From contig CABJAC010000001.1 of NCBI GenBank assembly GCA_902363455.1, positions 1,367,952-1,431,951 of the forward strand: a stretch of DNA of 64,000 bases. The letters run 5' to 3'. Under the pieces are notes generated by a model. The model worked only from the letters and a program-made list of their open reading frames with translations. It ran no database searches and was not told the DNA's origin. Both the position numbers and the translations under genes were made by a program. Of the stretch, positions 1 to 8,627 are shown piece by piece (within the stretch, counting starts at the first letter, position 1; each line of letters begins with the position of its first letter). This DNA is from Caryophanales bacterium. GTDB taxonomy: Bacteria; Bacillota; Bacilli; Exiguobacteriales; Exiguobacteriaceae.

Positions 1-43
1 AGATTCAAACCGAAATCAAAACATCACAACTGGAGGAATCAAT

Positions 44-619
44 ATGCCTTTTCCCACTTTAGAAACATCCCGTCTCGCACTGGTGGAAGTGACACCTGAA
101 CATGCACCGGCCCTGTTTCATATTCTCGCAAACGAAGACGTGACCCGCTTTTACGGAATGAATCCGTTGCGTGCGCAACACGACGCTTTGAACATCATCG
201 CGTCTTTCAAACAGACATATGACACGCAACAAGGAATTCGTTGGGGAATTATAATCCGTGACAGCGGGACGTTCATCGGAACGCTTGGTCTGAATCATTT
301 GAGCCTGTACAGTAAAAAGGCAGAAATCGGCTTTGAGCTGGATCCTTCGCACTGGCGGCGTGGTTATGCAGCAGAAGCGATTCAAGCTGTGTTGGAATAT
401 GCGTTTGAGACACTGGCATTACACCGGATGGGTGCCGTGACGTTTTTAGAAAACGAGGCATCCGTTCAATTGCTGACACGACTCGGGTTTGAAGAGGAAG
501 GAATTTTGCGCGGTTACCTTTATCAAGACGGCTCATCGCACGACGGACGGATTTTTTCGTTGCTGCGACCAGACTGGACGATGTTGACTTCAAAAGGAGA
601 ACAAGGACATGTTTCGTAA
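44..619 (+). CDS. GNAT family N-acetyltransferase, RimJ/RimL type
   Basis: A 191-residue single-domain acetyltransferase. The N-terminus (TLETSRLALVEVT) is the usual opening of the RimJ/RimL-like GNAT group, and the acetyl-CoA loop appears as HWRRGYAAEA near residue 105. A C-terminal LLTRLGFEEEGILRGY segment completes the fold. Family knowledge: such proteins transfer acetyl groups to a protein N-terminus, amino sugar or antibiotic; the substrate cannot be read from sequence. The start is supported by GGAGG 9 bases upstream. The stop overlaps the start of the next gene by 11 bases, so the two are probably co-translated. One of seven GNAT genes in the window. Confidence 0.9.
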   Translation: MPFPTLETSRLALVEVTPEHAPALFHILANEDVTRFYGMNPLRAQHDALNIIASFKQTYDTQQGIRWGIIIRDSGTFIGTLGLNHLSLYSKKAEIGFELDPSHWRRGYAAEAIQAVLEYAFETLALHRMGAVTFLENEASVQLLTRLGFEEEGILRGYLYQDGSSHDGRIFSLLRPDWTMLTSKGEQGHVS

Positions 620-893
620 TTCAAAAGGCAGCATCCAAGTCTGGCTCAATGATCTTGGTGTTTGTTTATTCGTCCTGATCGGTCTGACGCTTGCGACGCA
701 TCCTGTTGTCATCACGGCATCGGGACGGTTGATGTACGATGAATCAATCTGGCTGAGTACAACGGAAATGAACAAATTCATCACCTTTTATTTTTCTGCG
801 TTTTTTGCCTATTTTTTAATCGTGAATCAACTGTATCCTCGTTTTATTAGACGTCAGCTAAAAAAAGACTTGAATAACAAAGAGGTTATATAA
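609..893 (+). CDS. small membrane protein of unknown function
   Basis: A 94-residue protein with two hydrophobic segments (about residues 12-35 and 58-75) and a basic C-terminal tail. I do not recognise the family. AAGGAG upstream inside the end of the GNAT gene supports the ATG start, and the 11-base overlap suggests a two-gene operon. The last two codons and the stop lie inside the first of the GTTATATA repeats considered as arsR operator half-sites. A hairpin terminator follows at 914-948. Confidence 0.7.
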   Translation: MFRNSKGSIQVWLNDLGVCLFVLIGLTLATHPVVITASGRLMYDESIWLSTTEMNKFITFYFSAFFAYFLIVNQLYPRFIRRQLKKDLNNKEVI

Positions 894-908
894 TAAAGTT
901 GTTATATA
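885..908. promoter_or_regulatory. Direct repeat GTTATATA, candidate ArsR operator
   Basis: GTTATATA occurs at 885-892 and again at 901-908, 16 bases apart, upstream of arsR. Its reverse complement TATATAAC is at 1326-1333, upstream of arsB. Sharing of the motif by both intergenic regions of the ars locus is the only support for an operator role; it is AT-rich and could be chance. Confidence 0.35.
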
Positions 909-913
909 GAGGG

Positions 914-948
914 AATCGTCAGTCTGAACGTTTCGGCTGACGATTTTT
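914..948 (+). terminator. Rho-independent terminator after the small membrane protein gene
   Basis: Nine-base stem AATCGTCAG (914-922) pairs with CTGACGATT (937-945), followed by a T-run. It lies between the candidate operator repeats and arsR, so it may end the upstream operon or sit in the arsR leader. Confidence 0.7.
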
Positions 949-982
949 CCGTTGAAGATTTATCCGGAAAGGAGGAACATGC

Positions 983-1300
983 ATGATAGAAACAACGAAC
1001 CGTGTTGACGAGATGAGCCAGTTCTTAAAACTGCTCAGTGACGGCACACGTCTTGAAGTGTTGCGTCGGTTGCATGCCCGGGAACATTGTGTCTGTGATT
1101 TTGTCGAGATGTTTGATATCTCACAACCCGCTGTCAGCCGTCACTTAAAATTGTTGCGTCAAGCACAGGTGATTTTGGAACGGCGTGAACGGCAATGGAT
1201 TTATTTCCGATTGAATCCGGATCATCCTCAGCATGACTTGTTGTTGACGATTTTAACCTCGATGGAACCATTACCGGTTCCTGCACCGAGGAGTTGCTGA
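983..1300 (+). CDS. arsR: ArsR/SmtB-family metalloregulator
   Basis: A 105-residue winged-helix repressor. The helix-turn-helix is the segment ISQPAVSRHLKLLRQA (about residues 46-61). Just before it, EHCVCDFVEMF (about residues 33-43) closely matches the ELCVCDL motif that binds As(III)/Sb(III) in classical ArsR proteins. Family knowledge: binding arsenite releases the repressor from its own operon. AAGGAGG precedes the ATG by about 8 bases. The gene lies 104 bases upstream of arsB, and GTTATATA-type repeats flank it. The CVC pair makes an arsenite or antimonite sensor more likely than a zinc or cadmium sensor. Confidence 0.88.
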   Translation: MIETTNRVDEMSQFLKLLSDGTRLEVLRRLHAREHCVCDFVEMFDISQPAVSRHLKLLRQAQVILERRERQWIYFRLNPDHPQHDLLLTILTSMEPLPVPAPRSC

Positions 1301-1325
1301 GTTTAGGGCAAACGAGCATGTTTTA

Positions 1326-1344
1326 TATATAACAGAAATGTTAT
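1326..1344. promoter_or_regulatory. Inverted repeat upstream of arsB, candidate ArsR operator
   Basis: ATAACA (1329-1334) and TGTTAT (1339-1344) form a six-base inverted repeat with a four-base spacer. The left arm lies within TATATAAC, the reverse complement of the repeats upstream of arsR. Position between arsR and arsB suits a second ArsR-controlled promoter, but none of the promoter elements nearby is strong. Confidence 0.35.
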
Positions 1345-1404
1345 GTGTAGTAAAAATGTAAACAGTTGTTGAAAAACAGAGAACAAAATTAATCCAGAAA
1401 TGAA

Positions 1405-2709
1405 GTGAACGCATTGACCGGCACACATCTATTTGCGATCGGGATTTTCCTGATCACGTTATTTTTAATCATCAAACAACCAAAAGGTCTCGGCATCGGC
1501 TACTCCGCCATGGGGATGGCATTGATTGCCTTACTGACCGGCGTTGTGAATCTCGACGATGTCTCGACTGTCTGGGGCATCATCTGGAACGCGACGTTTA
1601 CCTTCATCGCCCTGATCATCATCTCATTGATTTTAGATGAAATCGGCTTCTTCGAATGGGCGGCGCTTCACATGGCTCGCATCGCAAAAGGCGGCGGTGT
1701 CAAACTGTTTGTGTATCTGACACTGCTTGGTGCCATTGTGGCAGCCTTGTTTGCGAATGACGGCGCAGCGTTGATTTTGACGCCAATCGTTCTCGCAATC
1801 GTCCGCTACTTAAAATTACCGGACTATGTCGTCTTGGCGTATGTCTTTGCTTCCGGCTTCATTGCCGATACGGCGAGTCTGCCGTTCGTCGTCTCGAACC
1901 TCGTCAATATCGTCTCGGCCGACTTCTTTGACATTGGCTTTACGGAATATGCGTCGCGGATGGTGTTCGTCAACGTCTTTTCCGTGATCGGCAGTCTGCT
2001 TGTGTTGTATCTGTACTTCCGGAAAAGTATTCCGAAGACGTATGATGTGACGCAACTCGTCGCGCCGCATACAGCAATCAAGGATCAGCGGATGTTCAAG
2101 TTATCGTGGCTCGTGCTTGTGTTGCTTGTCGTCGGTTACTTCACGAGTGACCTCATCGGGATTCCGGTCAGTTTGGTTGCCGGTGTCATCGCCTTGTTCT
2201 TCCTGTTGATGGCGCGTCGTTCACCAAGCGTACCAACGAAAAAAGTCATCGCCGGCGCACCGTGGGCAATCGTCTTCTTCTCACTCGGCATGTACATCGT
2301 CGTTTATGGTCTGCAAAATGCCGGATTGACGCAAGTTCTCGCGGATGTCATTGACGGTTTTGCAACGAATTTGGCCGCGGCGACGTTCGGCATGGGCTTC
2401 CTCGCCGCCATTCTGTCATCGGTCATGAATAATATGCCGACCGTGATGATTGATGCGCTGGCAATTGATCTCAGTCAAGCGACCGGAACGATCCGGGAAG
2501 CCTTGATTTATGCCAACGTCATCGGGTCCGATCTTGGACCAAAGATTACACCAATCGGCAGTCTGGCGACCTTGCTCTGGTTACACGTTCTCCGGACAAA
2601 AGGTGTCAAAATCGGCTGGGGACAATACTTTAAGATTGGAACGATTTTAACGATTCCGACGCTGACCATTACGTTACTCGGGTTATACATCAGCTTGTTA
2701 CTTTATTGA
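1405..2709 (+). CDS. arsB: ArsB-type arsenite efflux permease
   Basis: A 434-residue polytopic membrane protein of the ArsB/NhaD family with about 11-12 hydrophobic segments. Conserved-looking blocks are [20 protein letters not shown] (about residues 112-131) and [13 protein letters not shown] in the second half. Family knowledge: ArsB exports As(III) or Sb(III) using proton motive force, alone or with the ATPase ArsA; no arsA or arsC is in this window. The start is uncertain: GTG at 1405 has no good Shine-Dalgarno site, while an ATG at 1400 runs straight into a stop. The flavoprotein gene follows after 19 bases, implying co-transcription. Confidence 0.85.
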   Translation: MNALTGTHLFAIGIFLITLFLIIKQPKGLGIGYSAMGMALIALLTGVVNLDDVSTVWGIIWNATFTFIALIIISLILDEIGFFEWAALHMARIAKGGGVKLFVYLTLLGAIVAALFANDGAALILTPIVLAIVRYLKLPDYVVLAYVFASGFIADTASLPFVVSNLVNIVSADFFDIGFTEYASRMVFVNVFSVIGSLLVLYLYFRKSIPKTYDVTQLVAPHTAIKDQRMFKLSWLVLVLLVVGYFTSDLIGIPVSLVAGVIALFFLLMARRSPSVPTKKVIAGAPWAIVFFSLGMYIVVYGLQNAGLTQVLADVIDGFATNLAAATFGMGFLAAILSSVMNNMPTVMIDALAIDLSQATGTIREALIYANVIGSDLGPKITPIGSLATLLWLHVLRTKGVKIGWGQYFKIGTILTIPTLTITLLGLYISLLLY

Positions 2710-2728
2710 TTTTTAGGAGGAAATGCAC

Positions 2729-4390
2729 ATGAAATTATTGATCATCGGATCAGTCGCCGCCGGAACATCGGTCGGTGCAAAAGCACGTCGGAACAGTGAA
2801 GATTTACAGATTACGATTTATGACCGCGATCAGGACATCTCCTATTCCGGTTGCGGGATTCCGTACTTCGTCGGCGGTGAGATTGCCGACATCGACGAAT
2901 TGACACCGCGCGATGCCGCATTCTTCAAAAAACGTTATAACATCGACATCCATACAAGACACGAAGTCGAATCGATTGATCACGCAACGAAAACGGCGAC
3001 CATCATTAACCTGACGACTGGTGACAAGTTTACGGATACGTACGATACGCTGGTGCTTGCGACCGGTGCGTCAAGCATCGTTCCGCCCTTACCGGGTGTT
3101 GATCACGACAACGTCTTTACGGTGCGGAATGTCCGGAATGCCGATGCGATCCGTTCGTACATCGACGCCCATGAGCCAAAAACGGCAACGATTGTCGGCG
3201 GCGGCTTTATCGGTCTTGAGATGGCCGAGCAGTTGACGTACCGCGGAATTCAGGTGACGCTCGTCGAACGCCTGCCGCAAGTCATGCCGCCGCTTGACCG
3301 TGATATGGCGGAACGGGTTGCTGATCATTTAAGAGATAAAGGCGTTTCACTGTTGCTCGGTGAATCGGTGACGGCATTCAACGGGACGGAACGTGTGACG
3401 GAGGTTGCCCTCGAGAGCGGCAAGTCGATTGAGACGGACCTCGTCATTCTGTCAGTCGGGGTTAAACCGAATACGGAACTCGCTAAACAGATCGGCGTTG
3501 AACTCGGGCAGACGGGTGCGATTGCCGTCAATCGGAAGATGCAGACGAACCTGACTGATGTTTATGCCGTCGGTGACGTCGCCGAAAGTTTCTCCGTCAT
3601 TACCGGAGAAGCCATTTATCGTCCGCTTGGCTCAACTGCCAACAAGATGGGCCGGATTGCCGGGATGGTCATCACCGGGGAAGAAGCGGAACACCGCGGT
3701 ATTCTTGGAACCGGGATCTTCAAAGCCTTTGATCTGACGGTCGCACAGACCGGTTTGACGGAAAAAGAAGCGCGGGAAGCCGGATACGACATCGAAGTTC
3801 TCCACAATATTAAACCGGATCGTCCGGAATATATGGGCGGAAAAGAAATGGTCATCAAGGCGATTGCCGACCGGGCGACAGGACGGGTCATTGGCGCACA
3901 AATCGTTGGGCCGCAAGGGGTCGACAAACGGATTGATGTCCTGGCGACAGCGATTACGTTTAAGGCGAAAGCGGAAGATTTGTTCCACCTCGATCTTGCC
4001 TATGCGCCGCCGTTTGCGACGACAAAGGATCCGGTGCTCTATACCGGAATGGCACTCGACAATGCGATTAAAAAAACAGCACGTTTGATGACACCAAATG
4101 AGTTGATCGAACAAGTCGCCGGCGGCAAATCGTTCAAAATCATCGACACCCGTTCGAAAGCCCAGTTCGAAAAAAATCACGTTGACGGGGCGATTCATAT
4201 CCCGCTCGGTGAACTGCGGACACGGGCGAAAGAGCTTGATCCGACGTTGCCGACAATCGTTTATTGCAACAAAGGGGTAACCGGGAACGCCGCTCAAAAC
4301 GTGCTCAAAAACCTGGGCTTTACGGATGTCTGTAACTTATCCGGCGGTAATAAAAACTATCAACACTGCAAGAAATGTTTGGCAGACTGA
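2729..4390 (+). CDS. CoA-disulfide reductase with C-terminal rhodanese domain
   Basis: A 553-residue flavoprotein. The N-terminal FAD motif (IIGSVAAGTSVGAKAR) and a second nucleotide-binding motif (TIVGGGFIGLEMAE) show the pyridine nucleotide-disulfide oxidoreductase fold. The single active-site cysteine lies in SGCGIPYF (residue 42), as in CoA-disulfide reductases. The C-terminal 100 residues are a rhodanese domain with active-site Cys513 in YCNKGVTG. Family knowledge: such fusions reduce CoA disulfide, CoA persulfide or polysulfide with NAD(P)H. The extreme C-terminus carries an extra HCKKC pair. ATG 2729 is preferred over ATG 2723 because AGGAGG (2715-2720) is 8 bases from it and only 2 from the other. 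It is third in the ars operon, so a thiol-redox role in arsenic stress is inferred. Confidence 0.88.
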   Translation: MKLLIIGSVAAGTSVGAKARRNSEDLQITIYDRDQDISYSGCGIPYFVGGEIADIDELTPRDAAFFKKRYNIDIHTRHEVESIDHATKTATIINLTTGDKFTDTYDTLVLATGASSIVPPLPGVDHDNVFTVRNVRNADAIRSYIDAHEPKTATIVGGGFIGLEMAEQLTYRGIQVTLVERLPQVMPPLDRDMAERVADHLRDKGVSLLLGESVTAFNGTERVTEVALESGKSIETDLVILSVGVKPNTELAKQIGVELGQTGAIAVNRKMQTNLTDVYAVGDVAESFSVITGEAIYRPLGSTANKMGRIAGMVITGEEAEHRGILGTGIFKAFDLTVAQTGLTEKEAREAGYDIEVLHNIKPDRPEYMGGKEMVIKAIADRATGRVIGAQIVGPQGVDKRIDVLATAITFKAKAEDLFHLDLAYAPPFATTKDPVLYTGMALDNAIKKTARLMTPNELIEQVAGGKSFKIIDTRSKAQFEKNHVDGAIHIPLGELRTRAKELDPTLPTIVYCNKGVTGNAAQNVLKNLGFTDVCNLSGGNKNYQHCKKCLAD

Positions 4391-4410
4391 CGCAAATAAA
4401 TAAAGTACTC

Positions 4411-4444
4411 AAAAGGAGTTCATCGATTCGGATGAACTCCTTTT
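4411..4444 (+). terminator. Rho-independent terminator ending the ars operon
   Basis: A 14-base perfect stem, AAAAGGAGTTCATC (4411-4424) with GATGAACTCCTTTT (4431-4444), and a six-base loop. The stem ends in T residues, so it can act as a terminator on the plus strand. Confidence 0.88.
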
Positions 4445-4586
4445 GAATATGAGCCAAAACATTTTTTTGAAATAAAAAGACCAAAATTGTTCCTTTTTGA
4501 AACTAATGGTGCTAGACTGTGGGTATTCAAAACAGGACAGGATGTTGAGAAAAGAACAGTTCTCAACAGAAAGGTGGAAGAAACAA

Positions 4587-6050
4587 ATGAAAATGAGTTT
4601 ACGAGAACAATGGTTCTCAAATGTCAGAGGAGATATCTTAGCCGGGATTGTCGTGGCGCTTGCATTGATTCCGGAAGCGATTGCGTTCTCGATCATCGCC
4701 GGTGTCGATCCAATGGTCGGATTGTACGCCTCGTTCTGTATCGCTGTCATCATTGCCTTCGTCGGTGGACGACCGGGGATGATTTCAGCAGCGACCGGAG
4801 CGATGGCACTCTTAATGGTTCCGCTCGTCAAAGAGCACGGTCTTGATTACCTGCTTGCCGCAACGATTTTAACCGGAATCATTCAAATTGTATTCGGGGT
4901 CTTGAAAGTCGCAAAAATCATGAAATTCATTCCGCGTGCCGTGATGATTGGTTTCGTCAATGCACTGGCCATTCTGATTTTCATGGCCCAAGTCCCGCAT
5001 TTTGTCGGGATTTCAACGATGACCTATGTGTTCGTCGTGATTACGCTCACCATCGTCTATCTGTTGCCCCGGTTTTTTAAGGCGATTCCCGCGCCACTCA
5101 TTGCAATTGTCGTCCTGACGATTGCGGCGATTTACCTGAACTTTGATTTACGGACGGTTGGCGATCTGGGCGCGATTCAACGTTCATTACCGTCATTTTT
5201 CTTACCGAACGTCCCGCTCAACTTCGAGACGCTTCAAATCATCTTTCCCTATTCACTGGCGCTTGCCATCGTCGGCTTGCTTGAGTCTTTATTGACGGCA
5301 ACGATCGTTGACGATATGACCGGCACGGAAAGCGAAAAAAACAGGGAAGCCCGGGGACAGGGGATAGCGAACTTCATCACCGGATTCTTCGGGGGGATGG
5401 CAGGCTGTGCCATGATCGGTCAATCGGTCATCAATGTCAAGTCAGGTGGTCGTGGACGACTATCAACCCTCGTTGCCGGATTGTTCCTGATGTTTCTGAT
5501 CATCGTCCTCGGCAACTGGGTCGTTCAAATTCCGATGCCGGTTCTCGTCGGAATCATGATCATGGTCTCGATTGGAACGTTTGACTGGTCGTCGTTTACG
5601 TATATCCGAAAAGCCCCGAAAGCCGATGCATTTGTCATGCTCGCAACGGTCAGTATCGTCGTCGCGACACACGATCTCTCGATTGGTGTCATCGCCGGTG
5701 TCATCTTAAGCGCCTTGTTCTTTGTCGCGAAAGTCTCGAAGATTAACGTCAAACAACGTCTCGAGTCGGGGAAAACCGTCTACACCGTGAAAGGACCATT
5801 GTTCTTTGCATCCGTCGATCATTTCATCGCCTCGTTTGACTATGAACGGAACGGACAAGATATTCTGATTGATTTTGGATCGACCCAAATCTGGGATGAT
5901 TCCGCTGTCGGTGCCATTGATAAGGTGATGATCCGTTTGCTGGCGAATCAGAACCACGTCGAGATGATTGGTTTAAATCCAGAGAGTAAGAAGTTAATCG
6001 ATCGTCTGGCGATTCACAACGATCCCACGCCGAAGATTTCTACCCATTAA
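4587..6050 (+). CDS. SulP-family anion transporter with STAS domain
   Basis: A 487-residue SulP (SLC26) protein. The opening [34 protein letters not shown] is the typical first membrane pair; roughly 10-12 hydrophobic segments follow. A STAS domain occupies the last 100 residues or so ([17 protein letters not shown], then [19 protein letters not shown]). Family knowledge: SulP proteins move sulfate, bicarbonate or related anions; the substrate is not readable. The chosen ATG has AAGGTGG 9 bases upstream; an in-frame TTG at 4497 would add 30 residues with no ribosome site. It follows the ars terminator and precedes a universal stress protein gene by 17 bases. Confidence 0.88.
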   Translation: MKMSLREQWFSNVRGDILAGIVVALALIPEAIAFSIIAGVDPMVGLYASFCIAVIIAFVGGRPGMISAATGAMALLMVPLVKEHGLDYLLAATILTGIIQIVFGVLKVAKIMKFIPRAVMIGFVNALAILIFMAQVPHFVGISTMTYVFVVITLTIVYLLPRFFKAIPAPLIAIVVLTIAAIYLNFDLRTVGDLGAIQRSLPSFFLPNVPLNFETLQIIFPYSLALAIVGLLESLLTATIVDDMTGTESEKNREARGQGIANFITGFFGGMAGCAMIGQSVINVKSGGRGRLSTLVAGLFLMFLIIVLGNWVVQIPMPVLVGIMIMVSIGTFDWSSFTYIRKAPKADAFVMLATVSIVVATHDLSIGVIAGVILSALFFVAKVSKINVKQRLESGKTVYTVKGPLFFASVDHFIASFDYERNGQDILIDFGSTQIWDDSAVGAIDKVMIRLLANQNHVEMIGLNPESKKLIDRLAIHNDPTPKISTH

Positions 6051-6067
6051 GGTCAGGAGTGATTGAT

Positions 6068-6487
6068 ATGTATCTACACATCTTATTAGCCGTCGACGGT
6101 TCGGAACACTCGGTCCGTGCGACAGAAGAAGCCATCAAGATTGCCCGCCTCAGTGCGCACAGTAAAATTGAAGTGGTTTTCGTCGTCGATTTTTCGAAAG
6201 CCAAAGAGGATGTCTTGCATGCGGAGGGGGCGGAGGGAATTGAAGTCACCCGGCGGAAAAAACTCGCCCCGGTCGAGGAAAGGCTCGAAGCAGCCGATAT
6301 CTCCTATTACGTGACGATCTTACGCAGTGAACCGGGTCCGACGATTGTTGACCATGCGAATACAAAACAGGTCGATTTAACGATCATCGGCAGCCGGGGA
6401 CTAAACGGGTTGCAAGAAATGGTGCTTGGCAGTGTCAGTCATAAGATTGCCAAACGGGTCAAAAGTCCGGTTTTGATCGTCAAGTAA
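6068..6487 (+). CDS. Universal stress protein, UspA family
   Basis: A 139-residue single-domain UspA protein. It begins YLHILLAVDGSEHSVRATEEA and contains the ATP-binding signature near the end, IIGSRGLNGLQEMVLGSVSHKIAKRVKSPVLIVK, matching G-2x-G-9x-G(S/T). Family knowledge: these nucleotide-binding proteins act in stress survival and are often coupled to SulP or CPA transporters. AGGAG at 6055-6059 is 8 bases from ATG 6068, so that start is preferred over GTG 6059, which overlaps the ribosome site. It directly follows the SulP gene, suggesting one operon. Confidence 0.9.
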   Translation: MYLHILLAVDGSEHSVRATEEAIKIARLSAHSKIEVVFVVDFSKAKEDVLHAEGAEGIEVTRRKKLAPVEERLEAADISYYVTILRSEPGPTIVDHANTKQVDLTIIGSRGLNGLQEMVLGSVSHKIAKRVKSPVLIVK

Positions 6488-6559
6488 TCCATGAGAACAC
6501 ATTGGTCTGATTCATCGAGTCCTGAAGTGGGGATATTAAAAAAAGAAGGGGGTCATTAA

Positions 6560-7081
6560 ATGAAGAAAACCTATTTAGTACCGGTTCTGGGTCTTGCCTT
6601 GTTTGCGGCAGGATGCGGCAATTCAGACAACCAAGAAACGGAAAAGGTCGAGGAAACGACAACAACGGATGACAACACGATGAGTGATGATAACTCCACA
6701 AATGATGACAGTACGATGAATGATGATTCGTCAAATACACAAGATCAAGATACGGTAACGGATAATGCAGATAAAGACTACGGATTCGTCAGTTTGTCGA
6801 TCGAGGCAGATGATGCGGATACGATGGATCTTGTCGACATCAGCTATGACCGGGACAATGACGGAACGGAAGCCGATTATCAAATGGACGGTGAACGTGC
6901 ACAAGGGAATGATGCGATGAAGATCCTTGATCCGAAACTGGATGAACTCAACATCGATGCCAACACGTCAAACGATGACGCGATTGCTGAAATCGAGAAG
7001 GTGTTTGATATTCAGGATGCGACCCGACTCGAAGTCGAGATCGAGTTCGCTGATGGAACGGAAAAAGAATTCAAGAAGTAA
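6560..7081 (+). CDS. YusW-like lipoprotein
   Basis: A 173-residue secreted lipoprotein. The signal peptide ends in the lipobox LFAAGC (Cys19). Then comes an extremely acidic, Ser/Thr/Asn/Asp-rich linker (about residues 25-70), probably a spacer through the cell wall. The folded C-terminal part (DYGFVSLSIEADDADTMDLVDISYD onward) resembles the YusW domain of Bacillus, function unknown. AAGGGGG sits upstream of the ATG. It ends at a strong terminator shared with the opposing acetyltransferase gene. Confidence 0.8.
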   Translation: MKKTYLVPVLGLALFAAGCGNSDNQETEKVEETTTTDDNTMSDDNSTNDDSTMNDDSSNTQDQDTVTDNADKDYGFVSLSIEADDADTMDLVDISYDRDNDGTEADYQMDGERAQGNDAMKILDPKLDELNIDANTSNDDAIAEIEKVFDIQDATRLEVEIEFADGTEKEFKK

Positions 7082-7109
7082 AAAGAGGTGCCGCGGCACC
7101 TCTTTTTTC
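7081..7109. terminator. Bidirectional terminator between convergent genes
   Basis: AAAAGAGGTGCC pairs with GGCACCTCTTTTTT around a two-base loop. A-run and T-run on either side let it serve both the lipoprotein gene on the plus strand and the acetyltransferase gene on the minus strand. Confidence 0.85.
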
Positions 7110-7644
7110 ATATTAATTGTAAGCCCATCAAGACGGTATCATAGTAGCAGCCGTCTTGAAGCAACCGGTCATGCCGCAATCGACCTTCTTCTTGAAAGCC
7201 GTGCCGTTGATACAACCGAATCGCCCCGTGATTCGTCTCGATGACGGACAGTTGGATTTTATTGAGCTGTGAAGTCTTGACCCAATCGATTGTCTGCGTC
7301 AGCAGCTGATTACCGATGCCTTGCCCCCAGTGATCTTTTTGAACACCAATCCCGAATTCCGCTTTATGGGCAAAACGACGTAACGAAAAACCTGTGCACC
7401 GGCTGTAGGCCACGAGTTGACCAGACCGTTCGACGACGAGAATCCGATCGGGGACAGTGGATGAACCGGTGAGTATCGTACGAAACGCTTCTTCATCGAG
7501 GACTGCTTCGCCGGGAAAACGATCAAAGTGCTCGGTCTCGGCATCGAGCTGTACACGTAACCGCGCCAGTTCGGCTGCATCGGATACGGTGGCACAGCGT
7601 ACGTGATAGGTGTCGGCATCAAACGGTCGGTGGGTCGTCTGCAT
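7108..7644 (-). CDS. GNAT family N-acetyltransferase
   Basis: A 178-residue acetyltransferase. The central motif FGIGVQKDHWGQGIGNQLLTQTIDW (about residues 97-121) carries the acetyl-CoA loop, and NHGAIRLYQRHGFQEEGRLRHD is the usual C-terminal block. Substrate unknown. AAGGAG lies about 11 bases upstream of the ATG on the minus strand. It is convergent with the YusW-like gene and transcribed away from another GNAT gene at 7728. Confidence 0.88.
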   Translation of the reverse strand: MQTTHRPFDADTYHVRCATVSDAAELARLRVQLDAETEHFDRFPGEAVLDEEAFRTILTGSSTVPDRILVVERSGQLVAYSRCTGFSLRRFAHKAEFGIGVQKDHWGQGIGNQLLTQTIDWVKTSQLNKIQLSVIETNHGAIRLYQRHGFQEEGRLRHDRLLQDGCYYDTVLMGLQLI

Positions 7645-7727
7645 GATTTTCGCTCCTTTAATATTAATGGTATCATTATGACAGGATGATACACATTTGT
7701 AAAATATTTCAAAAGGGGTTTTGATGG

Positions 7728-8144
7728 ATGGAAATCACGATTGGCACAACGGAAGACGGACAATGGATCCGGGAACAATTGATTACATATAACCGCCAGC
7801 ACGTCCCGGCAGCACTCTATACGGAATCGGAACACTATTGCTTTTTGGCATGGGACGAAGACGAGGAACTCCTTGGTGGTGTGACCGCAAGCTATGTCTG
7901 GAACCATCTGCAGGTTCATTTCCTATGGGTCGACCCGGAACAACGGGCGGAAGGTGTCGGAAAGCAGCTGATGGAACAGATCGAATCGCTTGCGGAAGAA
8001 AAATCATGCAGTAAGATTTTACTCGATACGTTCAGTTTTCAGGCACCCGGATTTTATGAAAAGATCGGGTTTGAGGAATATGGTCGTCTGGCTGATCATC
8101 CGACTGCAGGACAAACACAATACTTCTTTGTGAAGCAGTTATAA
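7728..8144 (+). CDS. GNAT family N-acetyltransferase
   Basis: A 138-residue, compact acetyltransferase. The acetyl-CoA site is in VDPEQRAEGVGKQLMEQIESLAEEK (about residues 66-90), followed by LDTFSFQAPGFYEKIGFEEYGRL. This arrangement resembles the small GNATs whose C-terminus carries the F-Q-A-x-x-F-Y pattern. AAAAGGGG precedes the ATG by about 9 bases. The gene is divergent from the GNAT at 7108-7644 with 83 bases between them, so the promoters share that gap. Substrate unknown. Confidence 0.87.
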   Translation: MEITIGTTEDGQWIREQLITYNRQHVPAALYTESEHYCFLAWDEDEELLGGVTASYVWNHLQVHFLWVDPEQRAEGVGKQLMEQIESLAEEKSCSKILLDTFSFQAPGFYEKIGFEEYGRLADHPTAGQTQYFFVKQL

Positions 8145-8150
8145 ATGCAG

Positions 8151-8627
8151 TCACTGTTTGTAATGATAGATCCAAGCCGCCATATAGGAAAACGTTCCAA
8201 GTGAGAGGACAGTGGCAATTGCATAGAACGGGAAATTCGGTAACCACTCAGGAAAACGCGTGTACATCGAGAATGGAATCATGGATGCGGTTAAGGAGGT
8301 TAACAGTGTGATATAGGCGACGCGTGTCGCTTTACCTGTAATGACTTCCTCCCGTTCGTCTTGATCGGAGAATTCCGTCATGCCGACGGACCATTCCGAA
8401 AAGGTGCTTTCTTTATCGGTCCGATTCAAGTAGCCCATGACGGTTAAGGTGACGATAATGAAAATCAAAGGCAGAACCAGTGGAAGCTCAAGTGTGAGAT
8501 TAAATCCAGTTCCTTGAACCGGATCGTTATCAAAAAATCGAATCTGTTCATTGATGGAGCTGATCAATGCGGCACTTAAAAAGTACATACAAATATTTAA
8601 GCACGATTGAATGATGACACGTTTCAT
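8151..8627 (-). CDS. membrane protein partner of XRE regulator, DUF2178-like
   Basis: A 158-residue protein with four hydrophobic segments in two pairs, separated by a soluble stretch DQDEREEVITGKATRVAY whose D-E-R-E...KA pattern resembles DUF2178-type membrane proteins. Function unknown. ATG 8627 overlaps the TGA of the upstream regulator by four bases (ATGA), and AGGAGG lies just before it, so the two are translationally coupled. Reading further upstream in the same frame only shadows the regulator gene. Family knowledge: membrane proteins of this type commonly sit in operons with a small XRE repressor. Confidence 0.8.
   Translation of the reverse strand: MKRVIIQSCLNICMYFLSAALISSINEQIRFFDNDPVQGTGFNLTLELPLVLPLIFIIVTLTVMGYLNRTDKESTFSEWSVGMTEFSDQDEREEVITGKATRVAYITLLTSLTASMIPFSMYTRFPEWLPNFPFYAIATVLSLGTFSYMAAWIYHYKQ

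Noticed and set aside
1400-1408. ATG at 1400 as arsB start
   Set aside because: It is followed immediately by AAG and a TGA stop, and is out of frame with arsB. GTG 1405 keeps the frame despite a poor ribosome site.
3632-4297. 221-residue open frame on the strand opposite the CoA-disulfide reductase
   Set aside because: Antisense shadow of a gene with clear FAD and rhodanese motifs; no ribosome site and Arg/Phe/Asp-biased composition.
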